DNA of 21,239 bases from CAZSTA01 sp964609495 [NCBI: uncultured bacterium] (GCA_964609495.1 CAZSTA010000042.1:1-21239), one strand, 5' to 3'. Shown: positions 5,530-13,153, numbered from the stretch's first letter. Translations and numbers: made by a program. The notes: generated by a model from the letters alone, not told the origin.

Positions 5530-7785
5530 ATGAAACAGGATGTTCTTTTAGAGATTGGAACTGAGGAAATACCTGCTAGGTTTATATCTCCTGCACTTGA
5601 CCAGTTGAGGGAGAAGGCAGTTGATTTACTTAAAGAGGCTAGGATAGATTGTGCGAGGCTGGAGGTGTATGGGACCCCTCGGAGATTGGTTCTATATATC
5701 TCAGAAGCGGCTGAGAGGCAGAGAGATTTAGAACAGAAGGCGCGTGGCCCAGCTATGAGGGTGGCTTTTGATGAGGTTGGTAAACCCACTAAGGCCGCTC
5801 TGGGATTCGCGAGGAGCAAAGGGGTAAAAGTAGAGGACCTAATAGTTGAAGATACTCCTCAGGGAGAATATATCTTCGCTCCCGTAGTGGAGAAAGGTGA
5901 GAGGACAGAGATTATACTCTCCTCTCTCTTCCCTCAGATGATAAGATCCCTCTCCTTCCCCAAGTCTATGCGTTGGGAGGATAAAGGATTAAGGTTCGCT
6001 CGCCCTATCAGGTGGATTGTAGCCCTTTATGGAGAGGCAATTATACCTTTTACTATAGGGGATGTTTCTTCCGGTAATATAACATCTGGTCATCGCTTCA
6101 TAGGTGCTGGAGCTATCACTATAACCAAGCCAAGCGAGTATCAGGACAAATTAAAGGAAGGTCATGTAGTAATTGAGCCTGATGAGCGGAGGAGGATGAT
6201 AGAAGAGGAAGCGAATAGATTAGCCAAAGAGCAGGGGGGAAGACCTCTCCTTACCAATGGACTTCTGGAGGAGGTCACTAATCTAGTGGAATATCCTCAA
6301 GTTATATGTGGCTCATTCAACCCCGATTACCTGAAGCTACCCCCCGAGGTATTGATTACTTCGATGCGTTCTCATCAGCGCTATATACCGATCGTTAAAG
6401 ATAAGGAAGAATTAGAGCTTGTTCCCGCCTTTATCGCCGTAAGCAATAGCGATCCCGAATATGATGATATAGTTAGGGAGGGGAATGAGCGGGTATTAAA
6501 TGCTCGACTAGCGGATGCAGAGTTCTTTTATAGGGAGGATCTGAAGACCCCAATTAATATAGGAGGGGTAGAAAAGGGAACTTTTGCTTCAAATAGGACT
6601 CAAGGTAAAAAAGTTCCCTTTCAGGGGAGGATTTCCTCCTCTTTGGCAAGCAAGGTGGATAGCTTGAAAGGTGTAGTCTTTCAGGAGAGAGTGGGAACTA
6701 TTTATGAGAAGACTCAAAGGGTAAGAGAATTAGCGAGTTATCTATCTGATAAATTAGGCTGCGATAAAGCAAAAGCTGAGAGAGCGGCATATCTTTGCAA
6801 GGCGGATTTGGTGACAGAGATGGTTCTCGAATTTCCTGAATTACAGGGAGTTGTAGGGAGGATATACGCCTCTGCGACTGGAGAGGAGGAAGATGTTGCC
6901 CAAGCTATAGGTGAACACTATTATCCTCGTTTCGCTGGAGATATGTTGCCTCAGACCGAGATCGGTTCTGTAGTAAGTCTTGCCGATAAGTTCGATACTA
7001 TAGGGAGTTGTTTCTCAGTTGATCTCATACCCACTGGTTCTCAAGATCCTTATGGACTCAGAAGACAAGCTCAAGGGATAGTCAATATAATTTTAGCCTG
7101 TGATTATTCCTTATCCCTTAAAGAGATGATAGCTAAGGCTTTGTCTCTAGTAGAGAGGGATGTAAAGAAGGAGCTGAGAGAGGGTGTCGAGGAAGAGATA
7201 TTCACCTTCCTTTTGGATAGATTAGCCAATATCCTCGCTGAGGAGGGATTGAGATATGATCTCGCTCAGGCTGTGTTATCCTCCCCAGATGATGATCTGA
7301 GTAGGATATATAAACGGGCGGCTATCCTTATTCATCTAAGCGAAAGTGAGGGTTTCGGTGATATTTTAACTGGAGCTAAGAGGATCTTCAACATAACTAG
7401 GGATTTTAAAGAGAATATAGTTCCAAAGGTTGAACTCCTCCGAGAGAGAGGGGAGAAGGAGCTTTTCGAGCTTTATGGAGATTGGGCATTTCGAATGAAC
7501 GATAGCTTAGAAAAAACGTTAAAATTTTTGGGTATAAGGAAGGGAATAGGTGAGCGTAAACACTTAGAAGAGATCGTATCAGGGATGGATGAGGGGGCCC
7601 AGAGTTCACTGAAGAAATTGAAGGAGGCTTTAAGCGAGATCAAGCCGGCGATAGATAATTTCTTCGATGAAGTTATGGTAATGGTTGAGGATGAGGATTT
7701 GAGGAGAAATAGGCTAGCTCTGCTAAAGCAGATAGGTAAATCCTATTTAAAATTAGCAGATCTATCTAAAATCGTGGAGGATTGA
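5530..7785 (+). CDS. glyS: Glycyl-tRNA synthetase beta subunit with in-frame repeat insertion
   Basis: Beta chain of the heterotetrameric (alpha2beta2) bacterial glycyl-tRNA synthetase, which binds tRNA-Gly while the alpha chain (GlyQ) activates glycine. Family hallmarks are the N-terminal LLEIGTEEIPARFI, the KSMRW and RFARPIRWIVAL blocks, NARLADAEFFYRED, GVVFQERVGT, the SDPYGLRRQAQGI-type block near residue 510 and the DALR-like C-terminus with FFDEVMVMVEDEDLRRNRLALL. At 751 residues it is longer than the roughly 690 usual. About 30 of the extra residues (about 344-373) lie between the FFYREDLKTP and VDSLKGVVFQ blocks, which are nearly adjacent in other GlyS proteins. That segment is encoded by two nested palindromic repeats (6559-6646) and keeps the frame open. 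GlyQ, normally immediately upstream, is not in this window; a binding-protein gene and repeats lie there instead. Confidence 0.93.
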   Translation: MKQDVLLEIGTEEIPARFISPALDQLREKAVDLLKEARIDCARLEVYGTPRRLVLYISEAAERQRDLEQKARGPAMRVAFDEVGKPTKAALGFARSKGVKVEDLIVEDTPQGEYIFAPVVEKGERTEIILSSLFPQMIRSLSFPKSMRWEDKGLRFARPIRWIVALYGEAIIPFTIGDVSSGNITSGHRFIGAGAITITKPSEYQDKLKEGHVVIEPDERRRMIEEEANRLAKEQGGRPLLTNGLLEEVTNLVEYPQVICGSFNPDYLKLPPEVLITSMRSHQRYIPIVKDKEELELVPAFIAVSNSDPEYDDIVREGNERVLNARLADAEFFYREDLKTPINIGGVEKGTFASNRTQGKKVPFQGRISSSLASKVDSLKGVVFQERVGTIYEKTQRVRELASYLSDKLGCDKAKAERAAYLCKADLVTEMVLEFPELQGVVGRIYASATGEEEDVAQAIGEHYYPRFAGDMLPQTEIGSVVSLADKFDTIGSCFSVDLIPTGSQDPYGLRRQAQGIVNIILACDYSLSLKEMIAKALSLVERDVKKELREGVEEEIFTFLLDRLANILAEEGLRYDLAQAVLSSPDDDLSRIYKRAAILIHLSESEGFGDILTGAKRIFNITRDFKENIVPKVELLRERGEKELFELYGDWAFRMNDSLEKTLKFLGIRKGIGERKHLEEIVSGMDEGAQSSLKKLKEALSEIKPAIDNFFDEVMVMVEDEDLRRNRLALLKQIGKSYLKLADLSKIVED
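6559..6646 (+). repeat. GGAGGGG palindrome (family 2) inside glyS, split by a 51-bp element
   Basis: The left part, ATAGGAGGGGTAG at 6559-6571, is identical over 13 bases to 15066-15078. The right part, AGGGGAGGATTTCCTCC from 6623, continues exactly where the intergenic copy at 15079 continues, with one extra T. Between them sit 51 bases of another repeat. Without that interruption, glyS would hold a typical family 2 palindrome. The whole is in frame and free of stops. Confidence 0.75.
6572..6622 (-). repeat. 51-bp palindromic element (family 1), coding copy in glyS
   Basis: Arms AAAGGGAACTTTT and AAAAGTTCCCTTT flank an internal segment containing ACTCAAGG. The reverse complement of the intergenic copy at 10644-10694 matches it at 44 of 51 positions, and that of 10564-10614 at 42 of 51 (hand count). 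It encodes 17 residues (GTFASNRTQGKKVPF at its centre). In this frame two of the three intergenic copies would bring a TAA stop, but this copy does not. Confidence 0.8.
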
Positions 7786-7792
7786 AATCAAT

Positions 7793-7829
7793 ATAGGAGG
7801 GATAGAGGGAAAGAATCCTTCCCTTCGAT
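7793..7829. repeat. GGAGGGG palindrome (family 2), glyS-ppdK gap
   Basis: ATAGGAGGGATAGAGGGAAAG followed by AATCCTTCCCTTCGAT: a diverged copy of the palindrome at 15066-15100, with GAGGG and CCTTCCC arms. It begins 8 bases after the glyS stop. The ppdK ribosome site lies shortly downstream of it. Confidence 0.55.
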
Positions 7830-7865
7830 CCAGATATCAAAAATTTCAAGGAGGTTAAGTAGAGT

Positions 7866-10523
7866 ATGGCTAAAAGTAAAAAAGGAGTCTACTTTTTCGG
7901 AGAGGGAGAGGCCTCGATGAAGGGGCTCCTCGGTGGTAAGGGAGCTAATTTATCAGAGATGACGAGGATCGGATTGCCGGTTCCTTCTGGCTTCACTATA
8001 ACTACCGAGGTATGCAACGAGTACGTGAAATTGGGGAATAAATTCCCTGAAGGTTTGATGGACGACGTTATGGAGAATCTGAAGAGATTAGAGGAGAAGA
8101 TGGGGAAGAAGTTGGGCGATAAGGACAATCCTCTTCTCGTATCGGTTCGTTCTGGAGCTAAATTCTCTATGCCTGGTATGATGGACACGGTTTTGAACCT
8201 TGGTCTCAACGACGAATCTATACAAGGATTGATCAAGCAAACCGGTAACGAGCGTTTCGCCTATGATGCCTATCGCCGCTTCATAATGATGTTCTCCAAC
8301 ATCGTTATGGGAATGGACAGAGGGAAGTTCGAGGAGTTAATGGATAGGATGAAGGAGGAGAGAGGGGCAAAACTCGATACCGATCTTACTGCTGAGGATC
8401 TAAAAGAATTGGTAAAACAATACAAAGAGTTATATAAAAAGGAGCAGCATTCCGATTTTCCCACCGAGCCAATAGAGCAGTTGAAGAGGGCGATCGCCGC
8501 GGTATTCGACTCCTGGAATAATCCTCGAGCTATCACCTATCGTAACCGAGAGAAGATACCTCACGATTTAGGAACCGCAATTAACGTTCAAACTATGGTC
8601 TTCGGTAATATGGGCGAGGACTCCGGGACGGGAGTGGCTTTCACTCGTGACCCCGCGACTGGAGAGAATAAGATCTTCGGCGAGTACTTGATGAACGCTC
8701 AAGGTGAAGATGTGGTGGCTGGAGTTAGAACTCCTGTTCCCATAAGCGAATTAGAGAAGCAGAACTCTGACATCTATAAGCAGTTCGCCGATACCTGCGA
8801 TATCCTTGAAAAACACTATAAAGAGGTTATGGATATAGAGTTTACTATTGAGCAGAGCAAGTTTTATATGTTGCAGTGCCGAGTGGGGAAGAGAACGGCT
8901 TCGGCCGCGGTCGAGATCGCGGTGGAAATGGTGCATGAGGGCTTGATCGATAAGGAAGAGGCTCTAATGAGGGTCAAACCTGAGCAAGTAGATCAGTTAC
9001 TTCACCGCCAGATCGATCCCGAGGCTGATTTAGAGGAGATCGCCACGGGAGTAGCCGCCTCCCCAGGAGCCGCTTCTGGAGCAGCTTATTTTGACGCTGA
9101 TTCCGCGGCTGAACATAGTGAGACAGAGAAGGTGATCCTAGTTCGCCCTGAAACCAATCCTGATGATATCCATGGTCTTCTCGCCTCTCAGGGAGTATTA
9201 ACTGCTCGAGGTGGAATGACCTCCCACGCGGCCGTGGTGGCCAGGGGCTTTGGTATCCCTGCGGTGGTGGGTTGTGAAGCTATCTCTATCGATATGAACA
9301 AGAGAACTTTCTCGGTGAACGGGGTTAATGTCAAGGAAGGAGATATCCTCACCATCGATGGTTCAACTGGTAGAGTATTCGTTGGCGAAGTTCCTACGAT
9401 CGAGCCTCAGGTCTCTGGAGAGTTTGAGGAATTCCTCAGATTTGCCAATGAGGTCAAGAGATTGGGAGTGAGAACTAATGCTGATAACCCTGCTGATGCC
9501 AAGAAAGCCTTTGACTTCGGAGCTGAGGGTATCGGACTCTGCCGCACCGAGCATATGTTCTTTCAGGATCGTCTGCCTATAGTCCAGAGGATGATCTTGG
9601 CTGACACCGTGAAGGAACGTAAAGAGGCTCTTGATAAGCTTCTGCCTATGCAGAAGGAGGACTTCGTTGGTATCTTCAAAGCTATGCAGGGTCGTCCAGT
9701 TACCATTCGTTTACTCGATCCACCTCTTCATGAGTTTCTACCCAGATACGATGAGCTTTTGGAGGAGATCATCACCTTACGTATTAAGTCTCCTGATTCC
9801 GAGGAACTGAAGGAGAAGGAGAAGATGTTAGGCGAGGTCGAGGCTAGACGAGAGATGAATCCAATGCTTGGATTGCGTGGTTGTCGTCTAGGGCTTCTCT
9901 TCCCTGAGATCAGCGAGATGCAGGTTCGCGCTATCTTCGAGGCTGCGGTTGAGCTAGCTAAGAATGGTGAAGAAGTTCATCCCGAGGTTATGATCCCTCT
10001 AATCTGTCATGTAAATGAGCTAAAGACCGCTCGCGATCAATTGGAGAAGGTTGCTAAAGAGGTTATGGATGAGGCGGGAGTTCAGCTTGATTACGCTTTT
10101 GGAACTATGATCGAGATTCCGAGAGCCGCTCTTACTTCTGATGAGATCGCCGAATATGCTCAGTTCTTCTCATTTGGGACGAACGATCTGACTCAGACTA
10201 CCTTTGGCTTCTCCAGAGATGATGCCGAAGGTAAGATCATCGTTCCTTACGTAGAGAAGGGAATCCTTCCCAATAATCCCTTCGAGGTTATAGATCGAAA
10301 GGGTGTTGGTAAATTGATGAAGATCTGCGTAGATCAAGCTAAGGAAGTCAACCCCGACATCAAGCTTGGTATTTGTGGTGAGCATGGGGGAGAGCCTAAC
10401 TCCGTGGAGTTCTGTCATCAGATTGGTCTGACTTATGTCTCCTGCTCGCCTTTCCGAGTCCCCATCGCTAGATTAGCTGCTGCTCAGGCGGCTATCAAGG
10501 AGAAGAGGGGAGAGCTAGATTAA
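7866..10523 (+). CDS. ppdK: Pyruvate, phosphate dikinase
   Basis: Reversibly converts pyruvate, ATP and phosphate to phosphoenolpyruvate, AMP and pyrophosphate in the cytoplasm, linking glycolysis and gluconeogenesis. At 885 residues it has the usual length. Domains in order are the N-terminal ATP-grasp nucleotide-binding domain (about 1-370, opening with GKGANLSEMTRIGLPVPSGF), the swivelling phosphohistidine domain with GGMTSHAAVVARGFGIPAVVG and the catalytic His at 454, and the C-terminal PEP/pyruvate TIM barrel. The barrel shows GIGLCRTEHMFF, LGLRGCRLG, FSFGTNDLTQTTFGFSRDD, GICGEHGG and SCSPFRVPIARLAAAQA with the catalytic Cys at 860. AAGGAGG lies 11 bases before the ATG. Codons favour ATC and CGN over ATA and AGR, unlike glyS and bamA, consistent with high expression. 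Very confident. Confidence 0.98.
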   Translation: MAKSKKGVYFFGEGEASMKGLLGGKGANLSEMTRIGLPVPSGFTITTEVCNEYVKLGNKFPEGLMDDVMENLKRLEEKMGKKLGDKDNPLLVSVRSGAKFSMPGMMDTVLNLGLNDESIQGLIKQTGNERFAYDAYRRFIMMFSNIVMGMDRGKFEELMDRMKEERGAKLDTDLTAEDLKELVKQYKELYKKEQHSDFPTEPIEQLKRAIAAVFDSWNNPRAITYRNREKIPHDLGTAINVQTMVFGNMGEDSGTGVAFTRDPATGENKIFGEYLMNAQGEDVVAGVRTPVPISELEKQNSDIYKQFADTCDILEKHYKEVMDIEFTIEQSKFYMLQCRVGKRTASAAVEIAVEMVHEGLIDKEEALMRVKPEQVDQLLHRQIDPEADLEEIATGVAASPGAASGAAYFDADSAAEHSETEKVILVRPETNPDDIHGLLASQGVLTARGGMTSHAAVVARGFGIPAVVGCEAISIDMNKRTFSVNGVNVKEGDILTIDGSTGRVFVGEVPTIEPQVSGEFEEFLRFANEVKRLGVRTNADNPADAKKAFDFGAEGIGLCRTEHMFFQDRLPIVQRMILADTVKERKEALDKLLPMQKEDFVGIFKAMQGRPVTIRLLDPPLHEFLPRYDELLEEIITLRIKSPDSEELKEKEKMLGEVEARREMNPMLGLRGCRLGLLFPEISEMQVRAIFEAAVELAKNGEEVHPEVMIPLICHVNELKTARDQLEKVAKEVMDEAGVQLDYAFGTMIEIPRAALTSDEIAEYAQFFSFGTNDLTQTTFGFSRDDAEGKIIVPYVEKGILPNNPFEVIDRKGVGKLMKICVDQAKEVNPDIKLGICGEHGGEPNSVEFCHQIGLTYVSCSPFRVPIARLAAAQAAIKEKRGELD

Positions 10524-10579
10524 GTTCCGAAAAGTGATTTCACGGGTGTCGGGAGAGCCGACAGTAGGGGAACTTTTTT
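10522..10579 (+). terminator. Structured 3' end of ppdK, possible intrinsic terminator
   Basis: AAGTTCC at 10522-10528 can pair with GGAACTT at 10569-10575, followed by a run of Ts. Inside lies a perfect 6-bp hairpin, TGTCGG with CCGACA (10547-10563, loop GAGAG), and a small GTG/CAC hairpin. The outer right arm is also the left arm of the first 51-bp element, so alternative pairings compete. Probably a terminator. Confidence 0.4.
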
Positions 10580-10614
10580 ACCTTAAGCTTTATTTAAAGC
10601 AAAAGTTCCCTTAC
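10564..10614 (+). repeat. 51-bp palindromic element (family 1), copy 1 of ppdK-bamA gap
   Basis: GGGGAACTTTTTT and AAAAGTTCCCTT arms around ACCTTAAGCTTTATTTAAAG. It is exactly 51 bases when aligned to the other copies. The right arm can also pair with the left arm of the next copy (10645-10655), giving a second hairpin followed by Ts. Confidence 0.8.
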
Positions 10615-10643
10615 CCCTTGATTTCGCTTCCTTGAGGAATGTT

Positions 10644-10694
10644 TAAAGGGAACTTTTTAACCTTGAGTTTTATTTGAAGCAAAAGTCCGCCTTT
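10644..10694 (+). repeat. 51-bp palindromic element (family 1), copy 2 of ppdK-bamA gap
   Basis: AAAGGGAACTTTTT, then AACCTTGAGTTTTATTTGAAG, then the decaying right arm AAAAGTCCGCCTTT. The stem has lost pairs at three positions. It is preceded directly by TTGAGGAATGTT (10632-10643), and the same 12 bases recur 8 bases after it (10703-10714), covering the bamA start codon. Confidence 0.8.
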
Positions 10695-10709
10695 ATTGAG
10701 AGTTGAGGA

Positions 10710-12479
10710 ATGTTGAACCTTGAAAAATTATCGATTATAATAGCGATTTTATTCTTAACCCTTATTAATATAGAAGGGGTAGAGGGAAGGCTTTCTTCCC
10801 CTCATATAGCAGAGGCTGCTGAACCGATTATCACCGATATAGCTATAGAGGGTAATATGAGAGTAAGCTCTGAGTTAATCCTAGCCGCCACTAGATATAT
10901 CTCAGTAGGGAAGAGGCTATCTATGAAGGGGCTCAGCGGTGATCTCGATTCTATCCGTTCTTTAGGCTATTTCCGAAAGGTAGATGTGGAGATAGTCCCT
11001 CGGGAAAAAGGGGTAAAGCTTATATTAAAGGTCAAGGAGAATCCAATCATTAGTGATATCCTTTGGGAGGGAAATGAGAATATATCATCTGAGGAGTTGC
11101 AAGAAGTAATCTCTACTGAGGTAGGAAGGATATTAAATAGTCAAAGACTCGAGGAGGATTTAGATAATATCATAGCTCTCTATAAAGAAAGGGGCTATCC
11201 TTATGCTCAGATCTTAAGCGCCAACTGGGACGAGGAGGGAGTATTAACTATAAGGATCGCTGAGGGGAATATCGAGAGTATAGAGATAATCGGCAATAAG
11301 AGGACTAAGAGTTATGTTATCAAACAGATATTAACCTTGAAGCCCCAAAGGGTGATTAAGCAGGAGGAGTTAGAGGAGAGTATAAGAAGGGTATATGAAC
11401 TTGGTTTCTTCAGAGATGTAGAGATCAATATTGAGCCGACGGAGAAGAAAGGGAATTTTAAGGCTATAATCGGAGTTAAAGAGAAGGAGACCGGAAGCAT
11501 TGGCTTTGGAATAGATTATGGCACTCATCAAAGATTCTTCGGATTTATAGAGTATAGAGAGGATAATTTATTAGGTGAGGGGAAAAAAGCTCTGATACAT
11601 CTGGAGTTTGGGAGCGGTTTAGACGGAGAGATCAAGTTTGAAGAGCCTAGAAGATGGGGATCTTATAATATCTTTATCAGTGCAGGTGCTATAGGTAGAA
11701 TTACGGAGAGTTATCTTGAAGGCGAGTATAAATATAAGTTAGAGGAGAGAATAGTTTCGCTATCGCTTGGTAAACCTATATCCGAAGTTTCGACTATATC
11801 CTTAGGATATGAGATCAAGAATGTAAAGATACTCGAAGCAGATCAGGAGGAAGGGGAATTTAGACCTACCGAGGGGCAATCTAATAGCTTGACCCTATCT
11901 TATAATAGAGAGCCGAGGTATTCATCTCGGAGTTATATTTTAACTCGCTCCAGTGGGATATCCTCTCGTTCGATGGTGGAGGGGTATAGAGAGCGCATTT
12001 CTTATGAGATAGCAGGAGGTTTTCTCGGAGGAGATTTTAATTTTTCTAAATTCACCTATGAGTTGCAGAGAGTAACTCGTTTGAAAGTTGAGCAAGAGAG
12101 GAGGAGCCCTCCCCCTGAGGTTGCCTATCGGTTTAAATATGGATATGGAACAAAGAATCTTCCCGATTATGAGCTCTATCAGATAGGGGAGAGGGGACAG
12201 GTGATTAGAGGCTGTTTTGAATCTAAAGGGGAGCGAATAACATTACTCAATGGAGAATATAGATATCCACTAGATGGTAATTTTCAATTAGTTGGTTTTA
12301 CCGATATGGGCAATACTTGGAATGAGGCTGATAGTGATCTTATTCCTCCGAGGTTGAAATTAGGTATAGGATTAGGGATCCGCTATATAACTCCCTTCGA
12401 TTTTCTGATCCGTATGGATTATGGGATAGGTGAAGCTAGGGGAGGAATGTTGTATTTAAGCATAGGTAACATATTTTGA
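10710..12479 (+). CDS. bamA: BamA-like Omp85 outer-membrane assembly protein with three POTRA domains
   Basis: Outer-membrane beta-barrel protein of the Omp85 superfamily that folds and inserts other barrel proteins. The signal peptide (about 1-36) has a hydrophobic core at 8-20. Three POTRA domains follow (about 38-110, 111-186, 187-258), each with the G-x-x-x/GYF..V pattern, then a barrel from about 262 to the end. The last residue is Phe after LSIGNI, a typical outer-membrane insertion signal. The barrel loop-6 motif (V/I)RG(F/Y) reads IRGC at 499-502. Proteobacterial BamA has five POTRAs and about 800 residues; this has three and 589. Neighbours skp, lpxD and fabZ support BamA rather than TamA. 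The annotated ATG is only one base after GAGG; TTG at 10713 would be better spaced, and an in-frame stop at 10704-10706 blocks anything earlier. Confidence 0.88.
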   Translation: MLNLEKLSIIIAILFLTLINIEGVEGRLSSPHIAEAAEPIITDIAIEGNMRVSSELILAATRYISVGKRLSMKGLSGDLDSIRSLGYFRKVDVEIVPREKGVKLILKVKENPIISDILWEGNENISSEELQEVISTEVGRILNSQRLEEDLDNIIALYKERGYPYAQILSANWDEEGVLTIRIAEGNIESIEIIGNKRTKSYVIKQILTLKPQRVIKQEELEESIRRVYELGFFRDVEINIEPTEKKGNFKAIIGVKEKETGSIGFGIDYGTHQRFFGFIEYREDNLLGEGKKALIHLEFGSGLDGEIKFEEPRRWGSYNIFISAGAIGRITESYLEGEYKYKLEERIVSLSLGKPISEVSTISLGYEIKNVKILEADQEEGEFRPTEGQSNSLTLSYNREPRYSSRSYILTRSSGISSRSMVEGYRERISYEIAGGFLGGDFNFSKFTYELQRVTRLKVEQERRSPPPEVAYRFKYGYGTKNLPDYELYQIGERGQVIRGCFESKGERITLLNGEYRYPLDGNFQLVGFTDMGNTWNEADSDLIPPRLKLGIGLGIRYITPFDFLIRMDYGIGEARGGMLYLSIGNIF

Positions 12480-12510
12480 GATATTAGGTATCATCTGACA
12501 GGAGGCTAAA

Positions 12511-13080
12511 ATGTTAAGTAAGAAGAGGATATTTCTGCTCTTGAGTATGCTCCTCATTGGAGGTTTTTTCTCCGCTTTGGTATCGGCTGAGGCAGAACAG
12601 CAACCAGTTAAAATAGGGGTTATTAACCTGGATAAGGCTCTCAAGGCTCATCCTAAATTCTCAGAGGTAGATGAAACTTTGAGGGATTTATTCGAAGAGC
12701 GTCAAGCTGAGCTAACTAAGATGGGGGATGAGAGAGATGAGCTTGAGAAGAAGATCGAGGAAGGCACAGCTACTGCTGAGGAGAAAGATAAACTTGAGCA
12801 GATAAAGAAGACTGCCCAGAAATTACTCGATAAATACCAAGCTGAAATAGATACTAAGAAGGATGAGCTGGTAGGTAAATTATTGGTGGATATTATGAGT
12901 GCTATCAAACAAGTGGGCGAAGAGGAGAGCTATGGACTTATAGTTCAAGAGATGATAGGTGAGATACAGTATATCGTCTATTTCGATAACTCTTTGGATA
13001 TAACCGATAAAGTTATGGCTAAAGTTAAAGAGAATCTGGAGAGAGAGAAAGAATCAGAGAGCGAGGCAGAAGACAAGTAG
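12511..13080 (+). CDS. Skp/OmpH-family periplasmic chaperone
   Basis: Periplasmic holdase that carries unfolded outer-membrane proteins to the BAM complex; works as a trimer in characterised members. The 189-residue protein has a clear signal peptide (KKR, hydrophobic core at about 7-22, cleavage near VSA-EAE). Next comes a beta-strand KIGVINLDKAL typical of the family, then a long charged alpha-helical hairpin (about 50-125) rich in Glu, Lys and Leu that forms the tentacle coiled coil. The closing strand region is YGLIVQEMIGEIQYIVYFDNSLDITDKV. AGGAGG sits 5 bases before the ATG. It lies 31 bases downstream of bamA, the classical arrangement. The acidic tail beyond residue 170 is low-complexity. 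Confidence 0.88.
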   Translation: MLSKKRIFLLLSMLLIGGFFSALVSAEAEQQPVKIGVINLDKALKAHPKFSEVDETLRDLFEERQAELTKMGDERDELEKKIEEGTATAEEKDKLEQIKKTAQKLLDKYQAEIDTKKDELVGKLLVDIMSAIKQVGEEESYGLIVQEMIGEIQYIVYFDNSLDITDKVMAKVKENLEREKESESEAEDK

Positions 13081-13102
13081 AATTTTATTTAAAGACAGAA
13101 GG

Positions 13103-13153
13103 AAAAGGAAACTTTTGAACCTTGAGTTTTGTTGTTGGCAGAAGTTTCCCTTT
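13103..13153 (+). repeat. 51-bp palindromic element (family 1), skp-lpxD gap
   Basis: AAAGGAAACTTTT and AAGTTTCCCTTT arms around GAACCTTGAGTTTTG. The length is again 51. One stem pair has changed on both sides (G-C in the other copies, A-T here, positions 7 and 45), while another (position 4 with 48) is lost. It begins 23 bases after skp, ends 20 bases before lpxD, and makes up over half of the gap. Confidence 0.78.

Noticed and set aside
6541-6660. Frameshift or sequencing artefact in glyS
   Set aside because: The frame is continuous through the insert, conserved GlyS blocks occur in the same frame on both sides, and the inserted DNA matches repeats elsewhere in the window, so insertion explains it better.
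10524-10709. tRNA gene or known riboswitch in the ppdK-bamA gap
   Set aside because: No cloverleaf with a T-loop GTTCRANNC, and no riboswitch core that I recognise. Stems are explained by the 51-bp repeats and a terminator-like structure.
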